Below are positions 27,663-35,659 of a stretch of 64,000 bases of DNA, piece by piece. The notes below the pieces were generated by a model that had not been told where the DNA came from, did no database searches, and saw nothing but the letters and a program-made list of their open reading frames with translations. This stretch comes from Parachlamydia acanthamoebae (GTDB taxonomy: Bacteria; Chlamydiota; Chlamydiia; Chlamydiales; Parachlamydiaceae). The position numbers and the translations under genes were made by a program. Positions within the stretch are counted from its first letter, which is position 1, and the number at the start of each line of letters is the position of its first letter. The stretch is from contig NZ_BAWW01000066.1 of assembly GCF_000875975.1 (NCBI RefSeq), forward strand, positions 124,001 through 188,000. Reading direction: 5' to 3'.

Positions 27663-28094
27663 GGGATCATTGTATTTGACGAAAAACGCACCTTATCATG
27701 GATGGCGTTTAAGCTCAAGGTAGAAGAAGAAAATATTCAAAACTCGCGCATTAAAATTTATCTTACATCCTTTTCATTGATTTTTTATCGGTTTCTCTTG
27801 ACAATTCTCATTGCTTTTCTTTAATTTAAATGCCCTTCATTTGCCGGGAGCTTTGCTAACATAAAAAGATTGCTAAAAAGTTAAATTTTAGGAATATTTA
27901 TGCCATCGGTTTTACTCCGAAGAGCCACCCTGGTATTATTTGTCGAATTGGCAACCTTGACAATTCAGCGTTATCTCTTGCCATCGACAAGGAAAACCTT
28001 CTGGAATCGACATAAAACATCTTTTAAAAATACTTGTTCGAGCGGTCTTTGCAATTGCCATTTTATCTGCATTCGATCTTTGGGTAGTGAATAA
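27663..28094. other. Intergenic region with only doubtful frames
   Basis: About 430 bases between convergent or unrelated genes. Three overlapping frames on the plus strand are each open for short stretches at 27900-28098. One ends in a hydrophobic segment (LLKILVRAVFAIAILSAFDLWVV) but has no start codon, so it may be the tail of a decayed membrane protein. No RNA gene or terminator is recognised. Confidence 0.3.
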
Positions 28095-28640
28095 CTAGAG
28101 AAAATGCGGCAGCTCCTTAAATAACTTTCCGTCTGTGTCTTTTTTTGACAACATGGGCGGCTGTTGAAGGGGCCAGTTAATTGCCAATTGTGGATCATTC
28201 CATCGCAAACAGAACTCCGAAGAGGGGTCATAATAATCCGTCGTTTTATACAGAACATCGGCATGGCTGGACAACACTAGAAACCCATGCGCGAATTCCG
28301 GAGGAATCCACATTGAACAAGGCCTTTCAGCTGAAAGATGCCTGCCAACCCATTTACCATAGGTTGGGGAAGATTGACGCAAATCCACCGCCACATCAAA
28401 AATTTCACCCGTAACGACTCTGACAAGTTTTCCTTGAGGCTTTTTATATTGATAATGCAATCCTCGCAGCACTCCTTGAAGAGAATGCGAATGGTTGTCT
28501 TGAACAAATGCTTTATGCGCACCTATTTCTTGCGCAAAATCACTTGCACGATAACTTTCTAAAAAAAAGCCTCGTGCATCACGAAACACACTGTGCTCGA
28601 ACAGTATCACATCGGGAATCTCAGTTTTAATGGCATGCAT
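28095..28640 (-). CDS. rmlC: dTDP-4-dehydrorhamnose 3,5-epimerase
   Basis: The protein has 181 residues. It epimerises dTDP-4-keto-6-deoxyglucose at C3 and C5 on the way to dTDP-rhamnose. The cupin fold has the family motifs FVQDNHSHSLQGVLRGLHYQ (catalytic His), GKLVRVVTGEIFDVAVDLR and WIPPEFAHGFLVLS. It is the last gene of rmlB-rmlA-rmlC; rmlD is not adjacent. Confidence 0.95.
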   Translation of the reverse strand: MHAIKTEIPDVILFEHSVFRDARGFFLESYRASDFAQEIGAHKAFVQDNHSHSLQGVLRGLHYQYKKPQGKLVRVVTGEIFDVAVDLRQSSPTYGKWVGRHLSAERPCSMWIPPEFAHGFLVLSSHADVLYKTTDYYDPSSEFCLRWNDPQLAINWPLQQPPMLSKKDTDGKLFKELPHFL

Positions 28641-28645
28641 TGAAT

Positions 28646-29515
28646 TTAATCATCCAAAAGTTCAAGTAAATAAGAGGCATACTCACTATCACGCATGGCA
28701 TGCGCGATTTTTTCCAATTGAATGCTGGGAATATAACCCATCCGATAAGCAATTTCTTCCAAGCAACCAATTTTGACACCTTGTCTGTGCTGAATTGTCT
28801 GGATAAAAACCGAAGCCTCAAGCAAGGACTCAAAGGTACCTGTATCAAGCCAGGCAATCCCCCGCCCAAAAATTTCTAAGTGCAGAGTTCCTTGTTTCAG
28901 ATAGTAATTGTTCACATCTGTAATCTCCAACTCTCCTCTTGCAGAGGGCTTCAGATCTGCAGCAATATCACACACCTGATGATCATAAAAATATAAACCG
29001 GTGACAGCATAACGAGATTTAGGAACTATGGGCTTTTCTACAATGCCCTTAGGTCGCTTATCTTTATCAAACTCAACCACACCATATCTTTGTGGATTAT
29101 GCACCTTATAGGCAAAGATCGTTGCACCATCTTTTTCCTCTTCAGCAACTTTTAATAGTTGTGATAGTTCGTTTCCAAAGAAGAGATTATCCCCTAAAAT
29201 GAGTACACAAGGTTGGTTTTGAAGAAAGGATTTTCCAATAATGAAGGCTTGCGCTAATCCCCCTGGATGAGGTTGCACCGCATAATGAAAATCCAATCCC
29301 CATTGAGAACCATCTCCCAGCAATTGTTGAAAGCGTGGTGTATCCTCAGGTGTTGAAATAATGAGGATTTCCCGAATCCCCGCTAACATTAAAGTAGAAA
29401 TGGGATAATAAATCATTGGCTTATCGTAAACTGGTAGCAATTGCTTAGACAGTGCGGCAGTCAATGGATATAGCCTAGTTCCACTGCCTCCTGCTAATAT
29501 AATCCCCTTTCTCAT
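28646..29515 (-). CDS. rmlA: Glucose-1-phosphate thymidylyltransferase
   Basis: The protein has 289 residues from the ATG at 29515, which has AGGGG upstream; a GTG two codons earlier is less likely. It joins glucose 1-phosphate and dTTP into dTDP-glucose. The motifs are [44 protein letters not shown] and GIVEKP. It is nearly contiguous with rmlB, implying coupled translation. Confidence 0.96.
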   Translation of the reverse strand: MRKGIILAGGSGTRLYPLTAALSKQLLPVYDKPMIYYPISTLMLAGIREILIISTPEDTPRFQQLLGDGSQWGLDFHYAVQPHPGGLAQAFIIGKSFLQNQPCVLILGDNLFFGNELSQLLKVAEEEKDGATIFAYKVHNPQRYGVVEFDKDKRPKGIVEKPIVPKSRYAVTGLYFYDHQVCDIAADLKPSARGELEITDVNNYYLKQGTLHLEIFGRGIAWLDTGTFESLLEASVFIQTIQHRQGVKIGCLEEIAYRMGYIPSIQLEKIAHAMRDSEYASYLLELLDD

Positions 29516-29517
29516 GC

Positions 29518-30576
29518 TCACCCCTGATAATGCTGTTTAATCCAGTTTTGATATTCTCCAGATAAAATATTTTCCACCCAATGAGAATGGCTCAAATACC
29601 ACTGAACAGTTTCACGCAATTGCTGTTCAAAACTAGCCTCTGGCATCCAACCTAATTCTTTCCATATTTTTGTGCCATTTAACGAATAGCGGCGATCATG
29701 ACCCGGACGATCTTTCACATGCACAATTAAAGAGGAATGCGGCAGAACAGGAGAATCAGGCTTCAATTCGTCTAAGATTCCACAAATCATTTCCGCTAAT
29801 TCGAGATTAGTGGTCTCTTTTATTCCGGCGATATTGTAGGACTCCCCCACGGTTCCCTTCTCCAAAACTTGTCGAATCGCGTTACAATGGTCGTGCACAT
29901 AAATCCAATTACGCACCTGTAAACCATCGCCATAAATCGGGATGGTGTTACCCTGTATCGCTTGAAGAATAAGATGTGGAATGAATTTTTCAGGAAATTG
30001 AAAAGGGCCAAAATTATTCGCACTGCGCGTGATTAAGATAGGCAGATGGTAAGTATGCCCAAAAGCCTCGACCAAGTGATCAGCAGAAGCCTTTGAAGCT
30101 GAATACGGGTTATTAGGGCGATAAGGACTCACTTCTGTAGAGGCAGGAGCAAAGGGCGTTAATGAACCAAATACCTCATCTGTTGAAATTTGCAGAAAGC
30201 GAAAATGTTTTTTCCGCTCGTCTGAAAGCTCATTCCAATAGGCTAAAGCTTCTTCGAGTAAACAATAAGTGCCAAGAATATTTGTTTGAATAAAAGCTTC
30301 TGGGGCGTGAATAGAACGGTCAACATGCGATTCAGCTGCAAAGTGAATAATCGAATGTGGATGGTATTTATGCAAAATCTCTCGCACAAGTGCTCGATCT
30401 TGAATGTCGCCTTGCACAAAATGGTAAAGAGGATTTTCACAAATTCCAGAGAGATTATGAAGATTCCCGGCGTATGTTAATTTATCCAGATTGATAATAG
30501 GATCTTTTTCATAGTGAAGCCAATTTTTAATGAAATTTGATCCAATAAAACCGGCACCCCCCGTCACTAAAATCAT
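29518..30576 (-). CDS. rmlB: dTDP-glucose 4,6-dehydratase
   Basis: The protein has 352 residues. It is an NAD-dependent short-chain dehydrogenase/reductase that makes dTDP-4-keto-6-deoxyglucose. The motifs are [11 protein letters not shown] (Rossmann), [21 protein letters not shown] (catalytic Asp-Glu pair) and [10 protein letters not shown] (Tyr-x3-Lys). It heads the rml unit. The product sugar could end up in LPS, a glycoprotein or a rhamnosylated protein. Confidence 0.96.
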   Translation of the reverse strand: MILVTGGAGFIGSNFIKNWLHYEKDPIINLDKLTYAGNLHNLSGICENPLYHFVQGDIQDRALVREILHKYHPHSIIHFAAESHVDRSIHAPEAFIQTNILGTYCLLEEALAYWNELSDERKKHFRFLQISTDEVFGSLTPFAPASTEVSPYRPNNPYSASKASADHLVEAFGHTYHLPILITRSANNFGPFQFPEKFIPHLILQAIQGNTIPIYGDGLQVRNWIYVHDHCNAIRQVLEKGTVGESYNIAGIKETTNLELAEMICGILDELKPDSPVLPHSSLIVHVKDRPGHDRRYSLNGTKIWKELGWMPEASFEQQLRETVQWYLSHSHWVENILSGEYQNWIKQHYQG

Positions 30577-30727
30577 ACGTTAGCAGCTCCTTCCCTGGCG
30601 ATAAATCATATTATTCTTCGAAAACAGACACACACTACCATTTTTAAATAAAAAAACCAAAACAAGTGTGCATAGATTGAAATGACAAAGGGAAAAACCA
30701 TAAAGGACTTCCCCTTTAGAGAGAGAT

Positions 30728-31870
30728 TTAGAACCAAAGAACTTTGGTTGCAAGTGTAGCAGCAATCGGCCAACGATGAAGTTGATATCCCCATAATTTA
30801 TGCACAATACTTAAAATAGTCAGCGTAATTAAAGCAGGATAAATCGCTTCGAGTAAAGGCCCTAAAAATCCAGCGATGCCCGCAAATTCGAACGTTGAAA
30901 CCGTGAAAGAAATGCCAAGCGTCACGAGCAAGGAAACAGGCTCAGAGATTTTTTCTTTTGAAACTTCTACACGCAAAAAGTCTGCAAAAAGAGAAGCCAA
31001 GACTATCGCCGTTGTCAAGCAAGCTAGGATAACAGCCATACATAAGACGATAGACGCATAAGGTCCTAAAGCATGCTCTGCGATCATTCCCAACATTTGT
31101 TCTTGAGGAACATGTCCAAAAGAACTTCCATAAACCGTTCCTAAAGTAACCAAAGCCACATAAATAACAGACAATAAACTTGCTCCAATCACAGAAGCTT
31201 TAAAGAAGATCTTGATCAATGAAGATTGGCTAAGCTCTTGAGCAGAATTTTTTTGTAAATGTTCAATAATAAATGTGGAAAAAAAGAACGCCGCTAACAA
31301 ATCCATGGTTTGATAGCCCTTTAAAAATCCCAGTTTAAAAGCGCCCCAATCTGTCACCGTATAAACCGAAGGGAAATTTCCATGCCATAGTCCAAGAGCA
31401 ACAATCGCACCCAAAGAGAGAAGCAAAACAGGAGTCAGATAACTACCTAGCAAAGACACAATTCTTCCCTTATTCATAGTAAGCAAAAAGATAACAGCAC
31501 AAGATATGATACTAAATAGAGGAAGCGAAACACCAGGTACAACTAGGCAAAAAATACCATGAGCGACTGTAATACAACGAGCCAATACACCAAAAGGACC
31601 CATAAGAGAAAGTGCACACAAGGGAAACCAAAACGCGGCGCCTTTTCCTAAAGAAGAGAAAAAAGAACGCGCTTCACCTCGATAAAGAAACATCGCCAAA
31701 ACGCCTAAAAAGGGAACAATCACTCCGGTCAGCAAAAATCCAATTGAAGCCAGGGCAAATTGCCCTCCAGCATCACGCCCGACAGTAAGAGGAAATACAA
31801 GATTTCCTGATCCAAAAAACATCGAAAACATAGCTAAGCCAGTGCTGACGACGAGAGATTTATTTTTCAT
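30728..31870 (-). CDS. brnQ: Branched-chain amino acid transporter, BrnQ (LIVCS) family
   Basis: The protein has 380 residues from MKNKSLVVS at 31870, which fits the family better than the upstream start at 31909. About 12 transmembrane helices are visible, with the family N-terminus TGLAMFSMFFGSGNLVFPLTVG. BrnQ proteins import Leu, Ile and Val with sodium or protons, which suits an organism that takes amino acids from its host. It stands alone; the 150 bases to rmlB hold no gene. Confidence 0.9.
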   Translation of the reverse strand: MKNKSLVVSTGLAMFSMFFGSGNLVFPLTVGRDAGGQFALASIGFLLTGVIVPFLGVLAMFLYRGEARSFFSSLGKGAAFWFPLCALSLMGPFGVLARCITVAHGIFCLVVPGVSLPLFSIISCAVIFLLTMNKGRIVSLLGSYLTPVLLLSLGAIVALGLWHGNFPSVYTVTDWGAFKLGFLKGYQTMDLLAAFFFSTFIIEHLQKNSAQELSQSSLIKIFFKASVIGASLLSVIYVALVTLGTVYGSSFGHVPQEQMLGMIAEHALGPYASIVLCMAVILACLTTAIVLASLFADFLRVEVSKEKISEPVSLLVTLGISFTVSTFEFAGIAGFLGPLLEAIYPALITLTILSIVHKLWGYQLHRWPIAATLATKVLWF

Positions 31871-31909
31871 TTTACAACCTATTTTTAAATAATCTGTATC
31901 TAATTGCAC

Positions 31910-32071
31910 TCAAGCGAACGGATTTCTCTTCGCAGTATCTGCATAAAAGAGATGTCATTTTTCTTCTAAAGAAACGGATATTGAATACGAAAATTCGACA
32001 ATCGCTTTTCTATTAGGAGCAGCGATAAAAACAAGACTTAAATAATAATGGAAATAATAATAGAAGGAGAA
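31910..32071. other. Intergenic region upstream of small accessory ORFs
   Basis: No gene is seen here. Further on, TATAAT boxes occur near 32152 and 32239 in AT-rich sequence without good -35 partners. Promoters for the Gly-rich gene at 32419 may lie there. Confidence 0.3.
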
Positions 32072-32131
32072 ATGAAGAGAGAAACAGATGATTGGTTATG
32101 GCAGAATTGCGGACACAAAAATTTAGAATAG
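32072..32131 (+). CDS. 19-codon ORF resembling half a zinc ribbon
   Basis: An ATG preceded by AAGGAG opens a frame reading MKRETDDWLWQNCGHKNLE then TAG. The string W-L-W-Q-N-C-G-H-K-N is one base change (Trp for Cys) from W-x-C-x2-C-G-x2-N, the first half of a RanBP2-like or zinc-ribbon motif. It may be a remnant of a zinc-finger gene like the one at 22960-23265 or a chance ORF with a good ribosome site. Confidence 0.25.
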   Translation: MKRETDDWLWQNCGHKNLE

Positions 32132-32305
32132 GAGTTCATTTTTAATCCTTTGTTATAATTCCCTTCTTAGAGGTTTAAGAAAAAGATTAGCAAAAAATTG
32201 ATATTTTTTCAAGGGGAAACCACATAAACCACTGTGTATAATCATCCAGTATTCTATGTAATAAAAAACCAATTGGAAAACAACGACGAGCCTTTCATTT
32301 GTTTT

Positions 32306-32402
32306 GATGAGACACCATATTAGCTAATAACGAAGGTAACGAATTTGGTGGCTCTGGCCATGCAGGAAATGGATGTGACAGACAAGATGGGAACAAAAAA
32401 TA
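32306..32402 (+). pseudogene. Fragment of a Gly-rich protein gene
   Basis: The frame opened after a TGA near 32303 reads ...NNEGNEFGGSGHAGNGCDRQDGNKK then TAA at 32400-32402. It has no start codon. Its Gly-Asn-Gly composition matches the intact Gly-rich gene that starts 17 bases downstream, so it is likely a decayed tandem copy. Confidence 0.45.
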
Positions 32403-32418
32403 ACGTTAAGGATTAAAA

Positions 32419-32694
32419 GTGAAAAAACTTATTATAACAATACTAGGGCTTACTCTTTTACAATTTGGATTTGTTTGTGCATCTAGTTCAGATGAAACAA
32501 CTGGTTCTTCTCGTGCAAAAGATGGAGAGAATGGAAAAGATGGAGAAAACGGTAGTAATGGCCAAAATGGAAAACCTGGTCAGCATGGTGGACATGGGGG
32601 AAAGGGTGGAAATGGTTGGTTAAGTGGTGGCAACGGAGGAAATGGTGGTCATGGCGGACACGTTAATTGTAAACGTTCTAGTGAAAATAAATAA
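32419..32694 (+). CDS. Secreted Gly-rich collagen-like small protein
   Basis: The protein has 91 residues with a GTG start and AAGGA about 8 bases upstream. Residues 1-21 are a Sec signal peptide (KLIITILGLTLLQFGFVCA). Residues 34-80 are built of G-x-x or G-G-x units (DGENGKDGENG, GQHGGHGGKGGNG, GGNGGNGGHGGH), partly collagen-like but not strict G-x-y. A short basic tail with one Cys follows. The role is unknown; surface or matrix functions are possible. Remnants of relatives lie just upstream and at 23377-23569, pointing to a small multicopy family. Confidence 0.65.
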   Translation: MKKLIITILGLTLLQFGFVCASSSDETTGSSRAKDGENGKDGENGSNGQNGKPGQHGGHGGKGGNGWLSGGNGGNGGHGGHVNCKRSSENK

Positions 32695-33058
32695 GCTAGA
32701 ACTCTTCATTGGTCCAAGTGGGGGCTGGTGGATACGACTGGCGATACGAATGTTAGGTCTACCACTACTTACTGAATAAATGATTTGAAGCCTTGGTATG
32801 ACACTTATCAGCTCTACCGTCCATCCATTCCGATAAAGCCGGGGCAACGGCTGCGGTGGAATCTAGTTTTATCTCTCCAGCCAATCAAAGCAATATCCCA
32901 TTTTGAAGAATGGCATCTCAAAATCCACATACAAGCAATACCTAAATAGTTCACGCTACTAAATTGCGGAAGACATAAACTCTTTTTTGTTTTCTACAAA
33001 AAAACAGAAGAAAGAGAGAGCAAAGTCATGCTGACATTCAGCGTGTTGCTTGCTGATA
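32695..33058. pseudogene. Non-coding stretch with a probable gene remnant
   Basis: Between stops at 32773 and 32947 one plus-strand frame is open for 57 codons without a start codon. It reads DLKPWYDTYQLYRPSIPIKPG...ISHFEEWHLKIHIQAIPK, a protein-like composition. Upstream, another frame gives VGAGGYDWRYE. Together they look like the C-terminal end of a frameshifted gene of unknown family. No terminator is clear. Confidence 0.3.
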
Positions 33059-33340
33059 TTAAGCTGATTTAATGCCCTTCTCCATCAGCATTTTTTTGAC
33101 CTGCTCAACTTTTTCCCCTTGAATTTCAATATCATTTTCCTTAACGGCTCCGCCACATCCCAATTTTTTTTTGATGTCTGAGGCCAATTCTGACCTCTCT
33201 TTTACAGAGAGATTTAAATTAAATATCACGGTCAAAATACTTTTTCCCCGTTTAATTAGTCGTACTTTGACAACCTTCGTCGAAACATTGCTTGGTTTTG
33301 TTGGATTTGGCACCCATTCTCCACTTATGTTAAATGGCAT
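33059..33340 (-). CDS. SUI1/YciH-family translation factor
   Basis: The protein has 93 residues. It is related to eukaryotic initiation factor eIF1 and bacterial YciH. The core is VKVRLIKRGKSILTVI...LASDIKKKLGCGGAVKENDIEIQG, then VEQVKKMLMEKGI. GCGGAVK is the family hallmark. YciH is thought to influence start-site selection or stress translation. GAGGG precedes the ATG. It is a single gene between accessory elements. Confidence 0.9.
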   Translation of the reverse strand: MPFNISGEWVPNPTKPSNVSTKVVKVRLIKRGKSILTVIFNLNLSVKERSELASDIKKKLGCGGAVKENDIEIQGEKVEQVKKMLMEKGIKSA

Positions 33341-33479
33341 TCTGTTTCCCTCAACTTTCGAGCATTATCAAAATTTGCGACAAGCGCAGTAAACTTAAAT
33401 TTGAAAGCGCACATTTCTATTTTTAATTTCTAGAAGTACGAGTATAATGGAAGCTTACTTTTTGCAAGGAATCCTTTTA

Positions 33480-34502
33480 ATGAAAAAGACTTTAATCGCA
33501 CTTTTGTCCCTTTTATTTTCGGTAGACACCCTTATTTCGGCCTCTATTATTGATCCTGATGTTTATACAATTCTCGAACAAAGTTTCCCCTCAATCCCTA
33601 AAGAACAGTGGATGATTCAGGTATTAAAGGGCGGACTTTCGGGAACTGCATTGTATAAGATAGAGACCCCAACGCAACAATACGTTTTACGCCTACACCA
33701 ATCGACACAGCTAAGTTCTCAAGATGAAAGAGAACATTTTGCACTCATTGAAGCGGCTAAATTAGGCATTGCTCCTCATGTCGCGTATGTATCATCAGAT
33801 AATAGAGCCATCCTAATGGAATTCGTTAATCACAAAACACTGACACTTGAAAAAGCTAAATTACCTGAAAACATTGTAAAAATAGCTTGCGCAATTCGCA
33901 AGGCCCATGAAATTGTTGGCCATCTTCATGTGGGTGAAAGTCTTTTATCCAATGCTCACCGTTGCCATGAAAAAGTCCTAAAAGACGGATTGGGAACAGA
34001 GGAAAACATAAACGGTGCACTTGAGCTAATCAAGAGATATCGAGAACAATTGTCAGCCTATGCATGCCCACAGGTGAATGTCCATGGTGATTTAAATCCA
34101 AGAAACATCTTTTTGACAGATGATAATGGTGTGCTATTGATCGATTGGGCTGAATCAAGCTTGGAAGACCCTTTTTACGACTTGACCTATTTCGCCTTAA
34201 AACATGATTACGATGAAGTACAAGAAGCACTCCTGTTAAAGACCTATTTGCAACGACAACCCACGGTCGAGGAAACGAGTCGTTTTACCCTGCAAAAAAA
34301 GATCCATCAAGCTTTTTGGTCTCTGACAAACTTATACCTGGCCGACGTTCAGCTAAGAAAACATCCTCAACAGAAAATTGATCCACAGGCAAGCCTTAAA
34401 AGCTGGAGCACATATCAAAAAACTTATGCAGACTCGATGGAAGAACTTCCTGCGCAGTATTTCTACGAGCTATCTCGCCTAAATTACCAGCTTGCATTAT
34501 AA
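33480..34502 (+). CDS. Aminoglycoside/choline-kinase-fold protein with a signal peptide
   Basis: The protein has 340 residues from the ATG at 33480; AAGGA lies 11 bases upstream. Residues 1-21 (MKKTLIALLSLLFSVDTLISA) are a good Sec signal peptide. The rest is an APH-fold kinase: GGLSGTALYKIETPTQQYVLRLH (nucleotide loop and Lys), VNVHGDLNPRNIFL (catalytic Asp) and LLIDWAESSLEDPFYDL (metal Asp). Such kinases phosphorylate choline, thiamine, sugars or antibiotics. An exported version would lack ATP in the periplasm, so a host target is possible. A TATAAT at 33433-33438 may be the -10 box. The next gene follows by 12 bases. Confidence 0.8.
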   Translation: MKKTLIALLSLLFSVDTLISASIIDPDVYTILEQSFPSIPKEQWMIQVLKGGLSGTALYKIETPTQQYVLRLHQSTQLSSQDEREHFALIEAAKLGIAPHVAYVSSDNRAILMEFVNHKTLTLEKAKLPENIVKIACAIRKAHEIVGHLHVGESLLSNAHRCHEKVLKDGLGTEENINGALELIKRYREQLSAYACPQVNVHGDLNPRNIFLTDDNGVLLIDWAESSLEDPFYDLTYFALKHDYDEVQEALLLKTYLQRQPTVEETSRFTLQKKIHQAFWSLTNLYLADVQLRKHPQQKIDPQASLKSWSTYQKTYADSMEELPAQYFYELSRLNYQLAL

Positions 34503-34514
34503 GTTTGAGGATAT

Positions 34515-35555
34515 ATGGATTATCACGTTTTTTTAGACTCCGTCAGCCAATCTTTTGCAACAAAATTCGAAGAAAGACCTCGAGAATCTCAAGAGATAAC
34601 GATAGACATAACCGATTCCTCGGGCATGAAGAAACCATTCGAAGTCAAAGATATTTGTTTTCTTCTTTCATTGGATAGATTTAGAGAATTAGCTCAAATA
34701 TCTCCACTTCCTGAAAATTTTGACGATTTGATAACAAAAATTTGGTCTCAGATGGGTAAAGGACATGGAACTAGCTACTTAGAAATCAAAATCAATACCA
34801 TCCTGCGCATCAAAAATCTTTTTTATGATCTTGTCATAGTCCCCTCCAAAGATGGCAAAAGGAATTTTTTATTTAGAGAATCCTCGGATCTCATAACTCA
34901 ACAACCGCAAACTTATCTTGCACCTATTCTCGATGCATTTGAGCTGATTCAAGAAATCAAACAAGGAGAATATGCCATCGTTAGTGCAATGGATCCCAAA
35001 CCGATTTTAGCCTCTTGGCATTTTGCAACCTGTATCGGATTTGTTGCTTTTAATGAAGCTTATCGAATCGGAATATTAGCACATATCGATTTAGGAGCAA
35101 CCTATGGTCAGATGTTTCAAGAAATTAAAAGGTATTTTAAAAATTTGGGCAGTGGTCCTATAAAAATCGATTATGTCTTAACAGGAGGAAGTTGCACACC
35201 AGTTTGTACCGATGCTATTCGAGGAGAAAGCCTTGATCTCCGCGAACATTTTAAAGCCGCTATTCAAAAAGAGGATGATGATCTTTTTCAATTTATTTTG
35301 ATCCAAGAAATTGAAACAAAAATATCCGCTGTAGAGCTTAACAAAGATGCGAGTTGGGGATCTAGTATGCGTTTAAATCGAAGCATCGCATTGGATACAC
35401 GTAAAGCATCCCCTCTAAGCGAATTGATGAGCTACGAAGCCCGTTTAAATCCGGATTCTTCTTTACACAAACGTGAAGGAACCCAAAAAGAAGCCATCGA
35501 TTTTTCAAAGGAGCGTTTAACACATCCCGAACTTAAGCCAGCTTCTCTTTCTTAA
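34515..35555 (+). CDS. Protein with a CheD-like deamidase signature
   Basis: The protein has 346 residues. The start has GAGG upstream. No assigned function is known to me, but residues 150-195 read QGEYAIVSAMDPKPILAS...ATCIGFVAFNEAYRIGILAHIDLG. This parallels CheD glutamine deamidases: GEYA near the start, the catalytic Cys (C173), His exactly 17 residues later (H190), and Ser167 where CheD has its Thr, six residues before the Cys. VLTGGSC (221-227) matches the later FGGA block. The first 150 residues and the last 110 are extra. No signal peptide is seen. It is probably co-transcribed with the exported kinase. CheD-fold deamidases also occur as toxins (for example Burkholderia BLF1), so an effector role is possible. 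Confidence 0.6.
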   Translation: MDYHVFLDSVSQSFATKFEERPRESQEITIDITDSSGMKKPFEVKDICFLLSLDRFRELAQISPLPENFDDLITKIWSQMGKGHGTSYLEIKINTILRIKNLFYDLVIVPSKDGKRNFLFRESSDLITQQPQTYLAPILDAFELIQEIKQGEYAIVSAMDPKPILASWHFATCIGFVAFNEAYRIGILAHIDLGATYGQMFQEIKRYFKNLGSGPIKIDYVLTGGSCTPVCTDAIRGESLDLREHFKAAIQKEDDDLFQFILIQEIETKISAVELNKDASWGSSMRLNRSIALDTRKASPLSELMSYEARLNPDSSLHKREGTQKEAIDFSKERLTHPELKPASLS

Positions 35556-35577
35556 AAACTTCACGCATTCAATAAAA

Positions 35578-35613
35578 AACCCAAATGTTTTAATCACATT
35601 TGGGTTTTATTTT
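35578..35613. terminator. Intrinsic terminator after the CheD-like gene
   Basis: A 10-bp stem (35578-35587 with 35597-35606) is followed by TTATTTTTTT. An A-run on the other side gives a U-tract on the minus strand as well, so it can also stop the convergent gene. A second hairpin (35617-35643) lies next to it. Confidence 0.85.
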
Positions 35614-35659
35614 TTTACCAAAGGCTCATCATGAGCTTTTGGTATGCTCAAAATATCCC

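Noticed and set aside
27900-28094. 64-codon ORF before rmlC
   Set aside because: No Shine-Dalgarno and no domain; three frames compete here, which suggests non-coding or decayed DNA.
32536-32670. Short repeated GGN units as a possible CRISPR or satellite
   Set aside because: They are codons of the Gly-rich protein; there are no spacers and the repeats are not identical.
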